From: Steroidobacteraceae bacterium
GTDB taxonomy: Bacteria > Chloroflexota > Limnocylindria > QHBO01
Assembly: GCA_025935615.1 (NCBI GenBank)
Contig: JAICUY010000008.1
Span: 1 to 39,633 of the forward strand
Direction of reading: 5' to 3'
Length of the DNA: 39,633 nucleotides
A program made the translations under genes and the position numbers. Below, piece after piece: positions 1 through 7,619 of this stretch. The notes under the pieces are model-generated. The model worked only from the letters and a program-made list of their open reading frames with translations. It made no database searches and was not told the origin of the DNA. Position 1 is the stretch's first letter, and the number at the start of each line of letters is the position of its first letter.

Positions 1-163
1 CCGGCGGCGACGGCCCCTAACGACTGTCCTGGGAGCCGGTAAGGGCCGGATCGGGGCGTGCTCGGACCAGAATCTCGACATAGTGGTGGTTGTGACAGTC
101 GGTATCCGTCCGCGCCGGCTGATGCCTTAAGCGCGGGCGAGCGGGGGCGAACCGGAGCCTGCC

Positions 164-169
164 TATAAT
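164..169 (+). promoter_or_regulatory. -10 box of the two-component operon
   Basis: A perfect TATAAT lies 9 nt before the ATG of the response regulator. That places the likely transcription start within about 0-3 nt of the start codon, so the transcript would be leaderless or nearly so. No Shine-Dalgarno site lies in the gap and no clear -35 hexamer is visible. The rest of bases 1-178 shows no gene that I can support. Confidence 0.6.
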
Positions 170-178
170 CGGTGCCCC

Positions 179-874
179 ATGGCCGGCACGATCATGATCG
201 TCGAGGATGAGCCAGCCGTCGCACGGGGAGTGCAGGTCGCGCTTCAGCGCGAGGGATACCAGGTCGACATCGCCCCGACCGGCGAGAGCGCGCTGGAGCG
301 CTTCGGCGACCTCGCCCCCGAGCTGGTGCTGCTGGACGTGCGGCTGCCCGGGATGGACGGCTTCGAGGTGTGTCGCCAGCTACGGCGAGAGTCGCGGGTG
401 CCGATCCTGTTCCTGACGGCACGCGCCGACGAGGTGGATAAGGTCGTCGGTCTCGAGATCGGTGCCGACGACTACCTGGTCAAGCCCTTCAGCGTGCGCG
501 AGCTGGTGAGTCGGGTGAAGGCGTTGCTGCGGCGAGCGTATGGCGAGCTGGCGAACACGGAAGCCGGCCGCACGTTACGGCGGGGCGACCTTGTGATCGA
601 CCTCGACCGGCGCCGCGTGGCGCGCGATGGGGAGCGAATCGCGCTGACGACCACCGAGTTCGACCTGCTGCGCCACCTGGCCACCCGCCCGGGTCGGGTC
701 TACACCCGCGCCCAGCTGCTCGAGCTGGTGCGCGATTACGAGGCGCTGGAGGCCGACGAGCGGACGATCAACGTGCACATCAGCCACATCCGCGACAAGA
801 TCGAGGTGGATCCCGCCCAGCCGCGTTACATCAAGACGGTGAGGGGTGTCGGGTACGCATTCAGCGAGGAGTAA
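179..874 (+). CDS. OmpR-family response regulator
   Basis: Two-domain DNA-binding response regulator of 231 aa, the usual length for the OmpR/PhoB class. Residues 1-115 form the receiver: acidic pocket E9-D10, phosphoacceptor D53 in LLDVRLPGMDG, switch T80 and invariant K102 in LVKPF. Residues 130-231 form the winged-helix effector, with TTEFDLLRHLATRPGRV and the terminal RGVGYAF typical of the family. Phosphotransfer from the histidine kinase 3 nt downstream is expected. An htrA-type protease follows, so this may be an envelope-stress system comparable in layout to MprAB or CssRS; that role is inference. The start at 179 is supported by a TATAAT 9 nt upstream and by the full receiver N-terminus. 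Confidence 0.95.
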   Translation: MAGTIMIVEDEPAVARGVQVALQREGYQVDIAPTGESALERFGDLAPELVLLDVRLPGMDGFEVCRQLRRESRVPILFLTARADEVDKVVGLEIGADDYLVKPFSVRELVSRVKALLRRAYGELANTEAGRTLRRGDLVIDLDRRRVARDGERIALTTTEFDLLRHLATRPGRVYTRAQLLELVRDYEALEADERTINVHISHIRDKIEVDPAQPRYIKTVRGVGYAFSEE

Positions 875-877
875 CGC

Positions 878-2347
878 GTGAGCCGGTTGCGCGCGTTCCT
901 CAACCGCCTCGACGTGCGGCTCGTGCTGACGCTGAGCAGCGTCGCGGCCGTCAGCCTGCTCGTGTCGGGGATCGCGCTGTTCCAGATCCTCCCCAACTAC
1001 TTCGTGGGCCAAGCCGAGCAGCGTCTGAGCAATGCGGGTCAGGCGACCGGGCTGTTCCTCCAGAACCAGGCGGAGTCGATCGCCGCGCAGCGCCCGCAGT
1101 TCCTGACCTTGCGCGAGCTGCGCGAGGGCCGCTTCCTGCCGGGCGTCGCCCAGTTCGCAGCCGACAACTTCGTGCTCGGCACGGTCGAGTTCTACAACCT
1201 CGATGGCTCGCTGGCGGCCCGCGCCGTACCGAGCGACCCGGCCGCGCTGGCCAGGCAGGGACTGCACGTCGATCCCGATGTCGGCAGCTTCCGCAGCAGG
1301 AACCCGGTCACCATCGCCAACCCGACCCTGGCCGCACCGAGCTTCCGGTACGTCATCGTCGTCTCACAGCCATACACCTCGCGGGCGACGACCCTCAACA
1401 GCGTGCGCGCCGCGCTGCTGGGTGCCGGCGTGCTCGCGCTGCTGGTCTCGGGCCTGGTCGGGACGCTGGTCGGCCGGCGCCTGACGCGACCCATCGACCG
1501 GGTGCGGCGCGTATCGGCCCGGCTGACCGCGGGAGAGCTGGACCAGCGCGTGCCTCCTTCGGGGGTGCGCGAGGTGGACGAGCTGGGGCAGCAGTTCAAC
1601 GTCATGGCCGACCGGCTGTCGGAGTCGCTGCACCTGCTGGAAGCGGACCGGGACCGGCTGCGCGAGTTCGTCGCCGACGTCAGCCACGAGCTCCGCACGC
1701 CGATCGCCGCGCTGCGCACCTTCACCGAGCTGCAGCGCGAGGGAACGGTCGACGAGGCGACGCGGCACGAATTCCTGGATCGGTCGCGCGAGCAGATAAG
1801 CCGGCTGGAGTGGCTGAGCACCAACCTGCTCGACCTGTCGCGGATCGATGCCGGCATCTTCCCGCTCGACATGCGCTGGGGCGACCTGCGCGACCCGCTC
1901 GGCTCGGTTGCCGAGGCACAGGCCGAGGCGGCCGAAGAGCGCGGCGTGAGCCTCGCCACCGCCGTGCCGGCCAAGCCGCTGATGGCGCGCTTCGACCACG
2001 AGCGGATGGTGCAGCTGTTCAGCAACCTGATCGGCAACGCCCTGAAGTTCACGCCGCGAGGCGGCCAGGTGCAGGTCAACCTGAGCGATGGCGACCGGCA
2101 GGCGACGGTCGAGGTCGCCGACACCGGCCCGGGCATCCGGGCCGACGAGCTGCCGCGCATCTTCGAGCGCTTCTACCGGGGCACCAACGTGGGCGAGGCC
2201 CGGGCATCGGGAAGCGGGCTTGGCCTGGCCATCTCGCGCTCGATCGTCGAGATGCATGGCGGCAGCATCGAGGTGGCCAGTCGGGAGGGCCAGGGATCGA
2301 CCTTCCGCGTGCACTTACCCTTGCAAGATCGTTCGCAAGGTCAATGA
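878..2347 (+). CDS. Sensor histidine kinase
   Basis: Membrane sensor kinase of 489 aa with a GTG start 3 nt after the regulator stop, so clearly co-transcribed. Order of parts: transmembrane segment near residues 15-37, extracytoplasmic sensor of about 140 residues, second membrane segment near 178-200, HAMP linker (RRLTRPIDRVRRVSARLTAG), HisKA dimerisation domain with phospho-acceptor H270 in DVSHELRTP, and HATPase_c with N box (NLIGNALKFTP), G1 (DTGPGI) and G2 (GSGLGLAIS). All catalytic boxes are intact. The sensor ligand is not evident. The neighbouring protease suggests the pair reports on envelope or protein-folding stress, but that is inference from position only. Confidence 0.95.
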   Translation: MSRLRAFLNRLDVRLVLTLSSVAAVSLLVSGIALFQILPNYFVGQAEQRLSNAGQATGLFLQNQAESIAAQRPQFLTLRELREGRFLPGVAQFAADNFVLGTVEFYNLDGSLAARAVPSDPAALARQGLHVDPDVGSFRSRNPVTIANPTLAAPSFRYVIVVSQPYTSRATTLNSVRAALLGAGVLALLVSGLVGTLVGRRLTRPIDRVRRVSARLTAGELDQRVPPSGVREVDELGQQFNVMADRLSESLHLLEADRDRLREFVADVSHELRTPIAALRTFTELQREGTVDEATRHEFLDRSREQISRLEWLSTNLLDLSRIDAGIFPLDMRWGDLRDPLGSVAEAQAEAAEERGVSLATAVPAKPLMARFDHERMVQLFSNLIGNALKFTPRGGQVQVNLSDGDRQATVEVADTGPGIRADELPRIFERFYRGTNVGEARASGSGLGLAISRSIVEMHGGSIEVASREGQGSTFRVHLPLQDRSQGQ

Positions 2348-2407
2348 AACTTCATCTCGCATCGATCCTGCACGCAATCCAACACGTTCAGCATGGTGAG
2401 GTTTCAT
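2344..2407. promoter_or_regulatory. Inverted repeat upstream of htrA
   Basis: ATGAAAC at 2344-2350 and its complement GTTTCAT at 2401-2407 flank the short gap between kinase and protease. The first copy itself sits in a small palindrome (ATGAA-AC-TTCAT), and TTCATC occurs in both arms. The elements overlap the region where an htrA promoter or leader should be, so they could be binding sites for the adjacent response regulator. No convincing -10 box or ribosome site was found here. Confidence 0.3.
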
Positions 2408-2423
2408 CCCAGCACCGCAGACC

Positions 2424-3716
2424 ATGACCGACCCGACACAGAACGAATTCGACGACACGCAACCGGTTGAAGTCCACCGCTACGGCCCCGAGCCGACCGA
2501 AGCGGCCCGGCCGGTGCAGTCGCAAGCCGCACCGGCGTGGTCCAGCCGCCCGCCGCTGATGCACAGCGCGCCCCCTTCTCGCGAGCGCCGCGGGCCGGGG
2601 CTGCTGCCGGTGATCGGCATCGCGCTGGTGGTGGGCATCGTGTCGGGTGGTCTTTCGGCCGCGGCGGTGACCAACCTGATGCGCGACGGCAGTGGCACAC
2701 CGGCGGCGCCGAGCCAGGGCATCGACGGTGGCACGAACGTGTCGCAGGTGCATATCGACGAGTCGTCGGCGGTGATCAGCGCGGTCGACAAGGTGATGCC
2801 GGCGGTGGTCACCATCGCCTCGACCTCGAACGGCATCTTCGGCGGCGCCAGCGGCGTCGGATCGGGCTTCATCTTCAATCCTGACGGCTGGATCCTGACC
2901 AACAAGCACGTCGTCGACGGCGCCGACAAGCTCAGCGTGCAGCTCAACGACACGCGCACCTTCGACGCCAAGGTGATTGGGATTGACACGCTGACGGACC
3001 TGGCGATCGTGAAGATCGATGCAAAGGACCTGCCCACCGCACCGCTCGGCAACAGCGCGGACCTCGAGCTCGGCCAGCTGGCGGTCGCCATCGGCAACCC
3101 GCTCGGCAACTTCCGCAACACCGTCACCACCGGCGTGGTCTCAGGGCTCGGGCGCCAGATCCAGGCCAACGACGCCAGCGAGACGAGCGCCGAGCAGCTC
3201 AACAACCTGATCCAGACCGATGCGGCCATCAATCCCGGCAACTCCGGCGGCCCGCTCATCGACAGCTCGGGCCAGGTGATCGGCATCAACACGGCCGTGT
3301 CGAACAATGCGCAGGGCATCGGCTTCGCGATTCCGATCGACGTCGCCAAGCCGATCCTGAGCCAGGCGGTTGCCGGCAAGGAGATTGCGCGGCCATGGAT
3401 CGGGGTCTACTACCAGCAGATCACCAAGCAGCTGGCCAACCAGGAGAACCTGCCGGTCGACGAGGGTGTCGTGATCGAGCCGCCGCGCCAGGGCGTGCCG
3501 GCGGTCTTTCCCGGCAGTCCCGCCGACAAGGCTGGGCTGAAAGCGGGCGACGTGGTCGTCGCGGTCGACGGCGAGCAGCTCGACATGAACCACGATCTGT
3601 CGACCATGATTCTGCCGCACCAGCCGGGCGACACCATCAGCCTGCGAGTGCTCCGCAGCGACAGCACCACCGAGCTGAAGGTCACCCTCGGCACGCTTCC
3701 GCGCCAGACGAGCTAG
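2424..3716 (+). CDS. htrA: HtrA/DegP-family serine protease with PDZ domain
   Basis: Membrane-anchored S1C protease of 430 aa that degrades or refolds damaged proteins outside the cytoplasm. A proline-rich cytoplasmic N-terminus (about 60 residues) precedes one transmembrane segment (LLPVIGIALVVGIVSGG). A trypsin-fold domain follows with an intact triad: H162 (TNKHVVDG), D192 (LTDLAIVK) and S274 (GNSGGPL). A single PDZ domain occupies the last 110 residues (GSPADKAGLKAGDVVVAVDG). It lies 76 bp downstream of a two-component system, the arrangement expected for a regulated envelope-stress protease. One copy of the window-wide 9-mer falls in the conserved QTDAAINPGNSGG stretch. Confidence 0.95.
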   Translation: MTDPTQNEFDDTQPVEVHRYGPEPTEAARPVQSQAAPAWSSRPPLMHSAPPSRERRGPGLLPVIGIALVVGIVSGGLSAAAVTNLMRDGSGTPAAPSQGIDGGTNVSQVHIDESSAVISAVDKVMPAVVTIASTSNGIFGGASGVGSGFIFNPDGWILTNKHVVDGADKLSVQLNDTRTFDAKVIGIDTLTDLAIVKIDAKDLPTAPLGNSADLELGQLAVAIGNPLGNFRNTVTTGVVSGLGRQIQANDASETSAEQLNNLIQTDAAINPGNSGGPLIDSSGQVIGINTAVSNNAQGIGFAIPIDVAKPILSQAVAGKEIARPWIGVYYQQITKQLANQENLPVDEGVVIEPPRQGVPAVFPGSPADKAGLKAGDVVVAVDGEQLDMNHDLSTMILPHQPGDTISLRVLRSDSTTELKVTLGTLPRQTS

Positions 3717-3730
3717 CCGCCCATTTCCAC

Positions 3731-3762
3731 GCACCGAGGCTGCCGTTGACCGTCGGCGGTGC
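3731..3762. terminator. Possible bidirectional hairpin between htrA and folB
   Basis: GCACCG at 3731-3736 pairs with CGGTGC at 3757-3762, and inner CCG/CGG triplets can extend the fold. It occupies the 46-bp gap between convergent genes. There is no T-tract, so termination is a guess from position and structure. Confidence 0.3.
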
Positions 3763-4137
3763 TCAGGCCTGCTCGCGGCTCCGCACCAGCACCACTTCAA
3801 CGGTCTCGAAGGCTCCAGGGAGCGGGGCCTCCGGCTTGCGCACCCGCACCTCGACCTTCGTGATGCGCGCCTGATTGGCAAGCACCGCATCGGCCACGGC
3901 GGTGGCCAGCGACTCGATCAGCCGGAAGCTGGTGTCCTCGACGATGCGCGCCACCTCGGGCATCACGGCCGCGTAGTCGACGGTCTTGGCAAGATCGTCG
4001 TCGGCGGCCGCCGCGGAGAGATCCGCCCACATCGTCACGTCGACCTCGAACGGCTGCGGCTCCATTCGCTCCTCGAGGCTGACGCCGTGCCGTCCCAGGA
4101 AGCGCATCCCGCGCAGCGTGATGTGGTCCTCACTCAT
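3763..4137 (-). CDS. folB: Dihydroneopterin aldolase
   Basis: FolB of 124 aa, which cleaves 7,8-dihydroneopterin to 6-hydroxymethyl-dihydropterin in folate synthesis. The full-length family pattern is visible: LRGMRFLGRHGVSLEERMEPQPFEVDV at the N-terminus, the TVDYAAV segment carrying the active-site tyrosine, FRLIESLA, and the C-terminal VRVRKPEAP with its catalytic-region lysine. Its ATG overlaps the folP stop (ATGA), so it is translationally coupled as the third gene of folC-folP-folB. No folK or folE is present here. Identification is by motif and context. Confidence 0.92.
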   Translation of the reverse strand: MSEDHITLRGMRFLGRHGVSLEERMEPQPFEVDVTMWADLSAAAADDDLAKTVDYAAVMPEVARIVEDTSFRLIESLATAVADAVLANQARITKVEVRVRKPEAPLPGAFETVEVVLVRSREQA

Positions 4138-4991
4138 GGCCGCAGTCTGACGATGGCGTCGGCGACGCGCAGCGTGCGGGCGACGTGCTCGACGTCGTGC
4201 ACCCGCACCACGTCGGCTCCCTGGGCAATGGCCAGCGCGACGGTGGCGGCGGTGCCCTCGACCCGCTGATGCGGAGGCAGGCCTCCCAGCAGCTCACCGA
4301 TGAACCGCTTGCGGCTGGTCCCGACCAGCAGCGGCAGCGCGCCCACCGCCTCCTTCAGCTCTCCGAGCCGATGCAGCAGCTCGATCGAATGCTCCGGCTT
4401 CTTGCCGAAGCCGATGCCGGGGTCGACCAGCAGGCGGTCGCGCGACACGCCACGCTCGAGCGCCGCGTCGATCGCATCGCGCAGCCAGGCGACCACCTCC
4501 TCGAACACCCCGTGTTCGTAGTGCGCCCGTTCCTTGTTGTGCATCAGCACCAGGTAGGCGGCGCGTTCGGCCGCGGCCGTGGCCGTGTCCGGGTCGCGCC
4601 GCGCGCCCCACACGTCGTTGACCATGCCGGCGCCAGCGGCCAGCGCCTCGCGCGCCACGCCTCCTTTCGAGGTGTCGATGCTCACCAGCGCTCGGTCGCC
4701 GAACGCGTTGGCGAGCGCCCGCACCACGGGCACCGCTCGGGCAGCCTCGCGCCGCGGATCGACCTCGTCATGCTCTCCATAGACCGATGCGGGCCGCGTC
4801 GACTCGGCACCCACGTCGAGGATGTCGGCTCCGGCCTCGACGAACGCGCGTCCCTGTTCGAGCGCGGCGGCCACCACAGCCGCCTCGTCGGCGTCGGGCG
4901 GCGCGATGCCGTCGCCGCTGAACGAATCAGGGGTGACGTTGATGATCCCCATCAGATACGTGCGCTCGCCCCAGCGCAGGTCCGGCGTCAT
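4134..4991 (-). CDS. folP: Dihydropteroate synthase
   Basis: FolP, a TIM-barrel enzyme of 285 aa that joins p-aminobenzoate to 6-hydroxymethyl-dihydropterin diphosphate; it is the sulfonamide target. Visible signatures are GIINVTPDSFSGDG near the N-terminus, DVGAESTRP (pterin-binding loop), VSIDTSKGGVA, DPGIGFGKKPEHS and the C-terminal GTSRKRFIGEL. The ORF track shows a 658-aa read-through, but the true start is the ATG at 4991, which overlaps the folC stop (ATGA). Its own stop overlaps the folB start in the same way. Length and motifs are normal. Confidence 0.95.
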   Translation of the reverse strand: MTPDLRWGERTYLMGIINVTPDSFSGDGIAPPDADEAAVVAAALEQGRAFVEAGADILDVGAESTRPASVYGEHDEVDPRREAARAVPVVRALANAFGDRALVSIDTSKGGVAREALAAGAGMVNDVWGARRDPDTATAAAERAAYLVLMHNKERAHYEHGVFEEVVAWLRDAIDAALERGVSRDRLLVDPGIGFGKKPEHSIELLHRLGELKEAVGALPLLVGTSRKRFIGELLGGLPPHQRVEGTAATVALAIAQGADVVRVHDVEHVARTLRVADAIVRLRP

Positions 4992-6304
4992 GCCTCCCGC
5001 TCCCCGGTGAGCAGGCCGCGGACTGCGCCGACCAGGTACAGCGAGCCGGCCACAACGACCGGCGTGTCGTTCTCCGCCCGCTCGGCAGCCCGCGCCATCG
5101 CGTCCGCCGGCGTCACGGCGATTTCGGCTGACGTTGCGCTCAGCCTGCGCCAGCGGCGCGCCAGGTCGGCCGGCGGCAGCGCGGTCGTCTCGTCGACGGC
5201 GGTGAAGATCGGCCGCGGATCGACGGCCGTCAGCGCGCGGAGCACCGCCTCGACGCGCTTGCCGCGCATGGCGCCGAAGACGAGCATCGGCCGTCGCACG
5301 CCGAGCTCGGCGAGCGCAGTTGCCAGGGCGCGGCCGCCCGCCGGGTTGTGGGCGCCGTCGAGCAGGACGCGGCCGAGTCCCAGCCGGGCGCCGTCGAGCA
5401 GCTCCAGCCGTCCGGGCCAGCTCGCGGCCGCCAACCCTTGGCGAACCGCCTCCTCGCCGACCGTCACGCCATGTCGCTCGGCGACCGCATCGAGGAGTGC
5501 CAGGGTCACCGCGGCATTCTGCGCCTGGTGGCTGCCGAGCAGGCCGATCTGGAGGTTGCGCAGCGCGCGCCCCGGGGTCACCGCATCGACGAGCAACCCG
5601 TCCCAGCCGGATTCGCGGAGTGTCACGCGATACGGCTGGCGCGGGCCGGCGAGCCGCAGCGGGACGTCGAGCGCGGTGCATCGGTCCAGGATCGGGCGCA
5701 GCCCACGGCCCGAGGCGCCGGTCACCGCCAGGTCGCCAGCCTCGATGATCGCCGCCTTCTCGGTCCCGATGGCAACCAGCGTCGAGCCGAGGTAGCGCTC
5801 GTGATCCTTCTGCACGTTCGTGATCGCCGCCACGCCCAGATCCGCGGCGTGGGTCGCATCGAGCCGGCCGCCCATGCCGACCTCGACCAGCGCCAGATCG
5901 ATCCCCGCGCGCGCCAGCTCGGCGTAGGCGGCGGCGGTCAGCACCTCGAACTCGGTCGGCGGGCCGAGACGAGCGGCCACGGCGTCGACCGCGGGCAGCA
6001 CCCGCTCCAGCGCGGCCGCAAAGCGCTTCTCGGAGAGCGGCTGGCCATCGATCGCAATGCGCTCGCGATAGCTGACAAGGTGCGGCTTGGGCATGGTGCC
6101 AACGCGGCAACCGGCCGCCTGGAGCACGGCACGCGCCATGGCCACGACACTCCCCTTGCCGTTGGTGCCACCGACCAGTGCGCCGCGCAGCGTGCGCTCG
6201 GGATGGTCGAGCTCGTCGAGGATGCCGCGGATGCGGTCGAGGCCCAGGCTGATGCCGAAGCGGCCGCGGGCGCGCAGCGCCTCGACGGCATCGGCGTAGC
6301 TCAT
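4988..6304 (-). CDS. folC: Folylpolyglutamate/dihydrofolate synthase
   Basis: FolC of 438 aa, an ATP-dependent Mur-ligase-family enzyme that adds glutamate to folates and possibly to dihydropteroate. Motifs: P-loop GTNGKGSVV, the YRERIAIDG region, VEVGMGGRLDATH, TNVQKDHERYLG and the C-terminal LLDGAHNPAGG. The start chosen is the ATG at 6304, giving MSYADAVEALRARG; a GAGGG ribosome site lies 8 nt upstream. The start codon is embedded in GACCGATG, a copy of the window-wide motif core. It heads the tightly overlapping folC-folP-folB block, 25 bp after a cysteine-rich gene. Confidence 0.94.
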   Translation of the reverse strand: MSYADAVEALRARGRFGISLGLDRIRGILDELDHPERTLRGALVGGTNGKGSVVAMARAVLQAAGCRVGTMPKPHLVSYRERIAIDGQPLSEKRFAAALERVLPAVDAVAARLGPPTEFEVLTAAAYAELARAGIDLALVEVGMGGRLDATHAADLGVAAITNVQKDHERYLGSTLVAIGTEKAAIIEAGDLAVTGASGRGLRPILDRCTALDVPLRLAGPRQPYRVTLRESGWDGLLVDAVTPGRALRNLQIGLLGSHQAQNAAVTLALLDAVAERHGVTVGEEAVRQGLAAASWPGRLELLDGARLGLGRVLLDGAHNPAGGRALATALAELGVRRPMLVFGAMRGKRVEAVLRALTAVDPRPIFTAVDETTALPPADLARRWRRLSATSAEIAVTPADAMARAAERAENDTPVVVAGSLYLVGAVRGLLTGEREA

Positions 6305-6329
6305 CGGTCCGGCCCTCGCAGCCGAGCGG

Positions 6330-6896
6330 TCACTCGGAAGCCGCGTCGTCCTCGTAGAAGACGCAGTCGTTGAACTGGCCGGTGAGGCACAGGTCGGTGA
6401 CGTAGCCCGAATCGAGGTGGACGCCGCCACGCAGCTCGCATCGGCTCACGACGCCGTCCTGCTTCATGAGCGTGCGCAGCATCTGAGGCGCCTGGATGGG
6501 GACTCGGCCCTTCGAGCCGTTGGTGAGGTAGAAGTGCGGGCAGGTGTGCCGGCGCGGACGCCCGTAGCCGAGTGGCACGCCACGGCGCCCGACGTGCACC
6601 TCCAGCGGCGGCTTCTCGACTCCGGCGAACCGCTTCTCGGCGATGATGCAGCGCCCGGGCTCGCATTCCTTGTCGTTGTAGCAGCAGGCCCGCTCGGGAC
6701 CGATGCCCTCCACCGCCCACAGCTCCCAGCAGGGACGGCGCAGGATGAAGGCGGGACAGCGGTAGCGAATGGTGAGATCGCAGTTCTCGACCTCCCAGCA
6801 CATCTGTCGCCGGTCGGCGCCACGCCGGTCCGGCGCGAAGGGATCGGCCTGCTGGCGGCGATCCGCTCCCCTCCGTCGCTCGGTCTTGATGATCAT
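6330..6896 (-). CDS. Cysteine-rich protein with two CW motifs, function unknown
   Basis: 188-aa soluble protein with twelve cysteines (33, 39, 47, 56, 71, 72, 78, 83, 119, 153, 170 and 178). The N-terminus is basic with two RRGADRR-like segments. Two 'CWE' motifs follow (CWEVENC and PCWELW), with further pairs in ACCYNDKEC and EPGRC, then RHTCPHFYL. Paired CW motifs of this kind occur in small bacterial domains often tied to signalling, and the spacing suggests metal or Fe-S binding; both points are inference. It sits between trxA and folC on the same strand (36 bp and 25 bp gaps), so a thiol-redox link with thioredoxin is possible. I do not recognise a named family for the full length. Confidence 0.75.
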   Translation of the reverse strand: MIIKTERRRGADRRQQADPFAPDRRGADRRQMCWEVENCDLTIRYRCPAFILRRPCWELWAVEGIGPERACCYNDKECEPGRCIIAEKRFAGVEKPPLEVHVGRRGVPLGYGRPRRHTCPHFYLTNGSKGRVPIQAPQMLRTLMKQDGVVSRCELRGGVHLDSGYVTDLCLTGQFNDCVFYEDDAASE

Positions 6897-6932
6897 GGGC
6901 GGTGTCGGTCGATTCCCTCCGTGGCGGGCCGA

Positions 6933-7253
6933 TTACAGGAATCGGCTCAGCCGGTCCTCCATCGCCTCCTGCGGCATGTAGCCGACCAGCCGGGCGGCCT
7001 CGCTGCCGTTCTTGAACAGGATCAGCGTCGGGATACTGAAAATGCTGTAGCGCATGGCGAGCTGCTGGTTCTCGTCGGTGTTGACCTTGGCGACCGACAG
7101 CTTCTCGGCGTGAGCGTCGCCGAAGCTCTCGACCACGGGCGAGACGAGCCGGCACGGGCCGCACCACGGCGCCCAGAAGTCGACGAGGACCGGTTTCTGG
7201 CTGTTCAGCACATCGGTCTCGAAGCTCGATTCGTCAACCGTCACGGGTGACAT
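6933..7253 (-). CDS. trxA: Thioredoxin
   Basis: Classic single-domain thioredoxin of 106 aa with the active site FWAPWCGPCR and the cis-proline loop FSIPTLILFKNG, which reduces protein disulfides in the cytoplasm. The ORF track extends it to 225 aa, but the extension has no thioredoxin character. The start at 7253 (MSPVTVDESSFE) is preceded by GGGAGG 13 nt upstream, a little far for a ribosome site. It would be the first gene of the trxA-CW protein-folC-folP-folB run and lies beside a long non-coding region that should contain its promoter. Confidence 0.95.
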   Translation of the reverse strand: MSPVTVDESSFETDVLNSQKPVLVDFWAPWCGPCRLVSPVVESFGDAHAEKLSVAKVNTDENQQLAMRYSIFSIPTLILFKNGSEAARLVGYMPQEAMEDRLSRFL

Positions 7254-7619
7254 GTTCGCGTTGATGACCTCCCACAGGGGATATCGGTTTGCGTTCTGAA
7301 GTGTTCGGCATGATAGACCGATGCCGCCGCGGAGCGTGTCGCCACGCTCCCGGCGGGCTTGAGCGGCCGTTTTTGGGCCTCGCGTTTCACCCGGCGGAAC
7401 GAATGACCCTCGGCGCACCGACGCGAGGCTGATTCCGGCGGAATCGCGGTCAATTGTTCCGCCGTGTGAGCACGCTTGACCATGCACGCCGATCCGGCCG
7501 TCAAACGTTCCACCACGCGGAACGGCGTGCAGCGGGGGCTGATTCGCGGGTTGGCCGACATGTCGGCCATGTGCAGCGCGGGGCGCTTCCGGTGAAATCC
7601 GGCCGTACAACGGCCAGGA
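7254..7619. other. 366-bp non-coding region with several inverted repeats
   Basis: No supportable gene. It lies between the 5' end of trxA and the 3' end of the kinase gene, both on the minus strand. Contents: GGAGCGTG-TCGC-CACGCTCC (7331-7350, perfect 8-bp stem), GATTCC-GGC-GGAATC (7431-7445), a perfect 16-bp palindrome GGCCGACATGTCGGCC (7553-7568), and GGCCGT-ACA-ACGGCC (7601-7615). GGCGGAA(C/T) or its complement recurs at 7393, 7437 and 7456. It also holds one 9-mer copy (7316). It is less GC-rich than its surroundings in places. A structured leader, an sRNA or operators are all possible. Confidence 0.5.
7601..7615 (-). terminator. Hairpin just after the kinase gene
   Basis: GGCCGT-ACA-ACGGCC lies 5 bp beyond the kinase stop codon, a position expected for a terminator on the minus strand. 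The stem is only 6 bp and no real T-tract follows. Confidence 0.35.

Noticed and set aside
4185-5795. 536-aa plus-strand ORF opposite folP and folC
   Set aside because: Shadow of the strongly supported folate genes.
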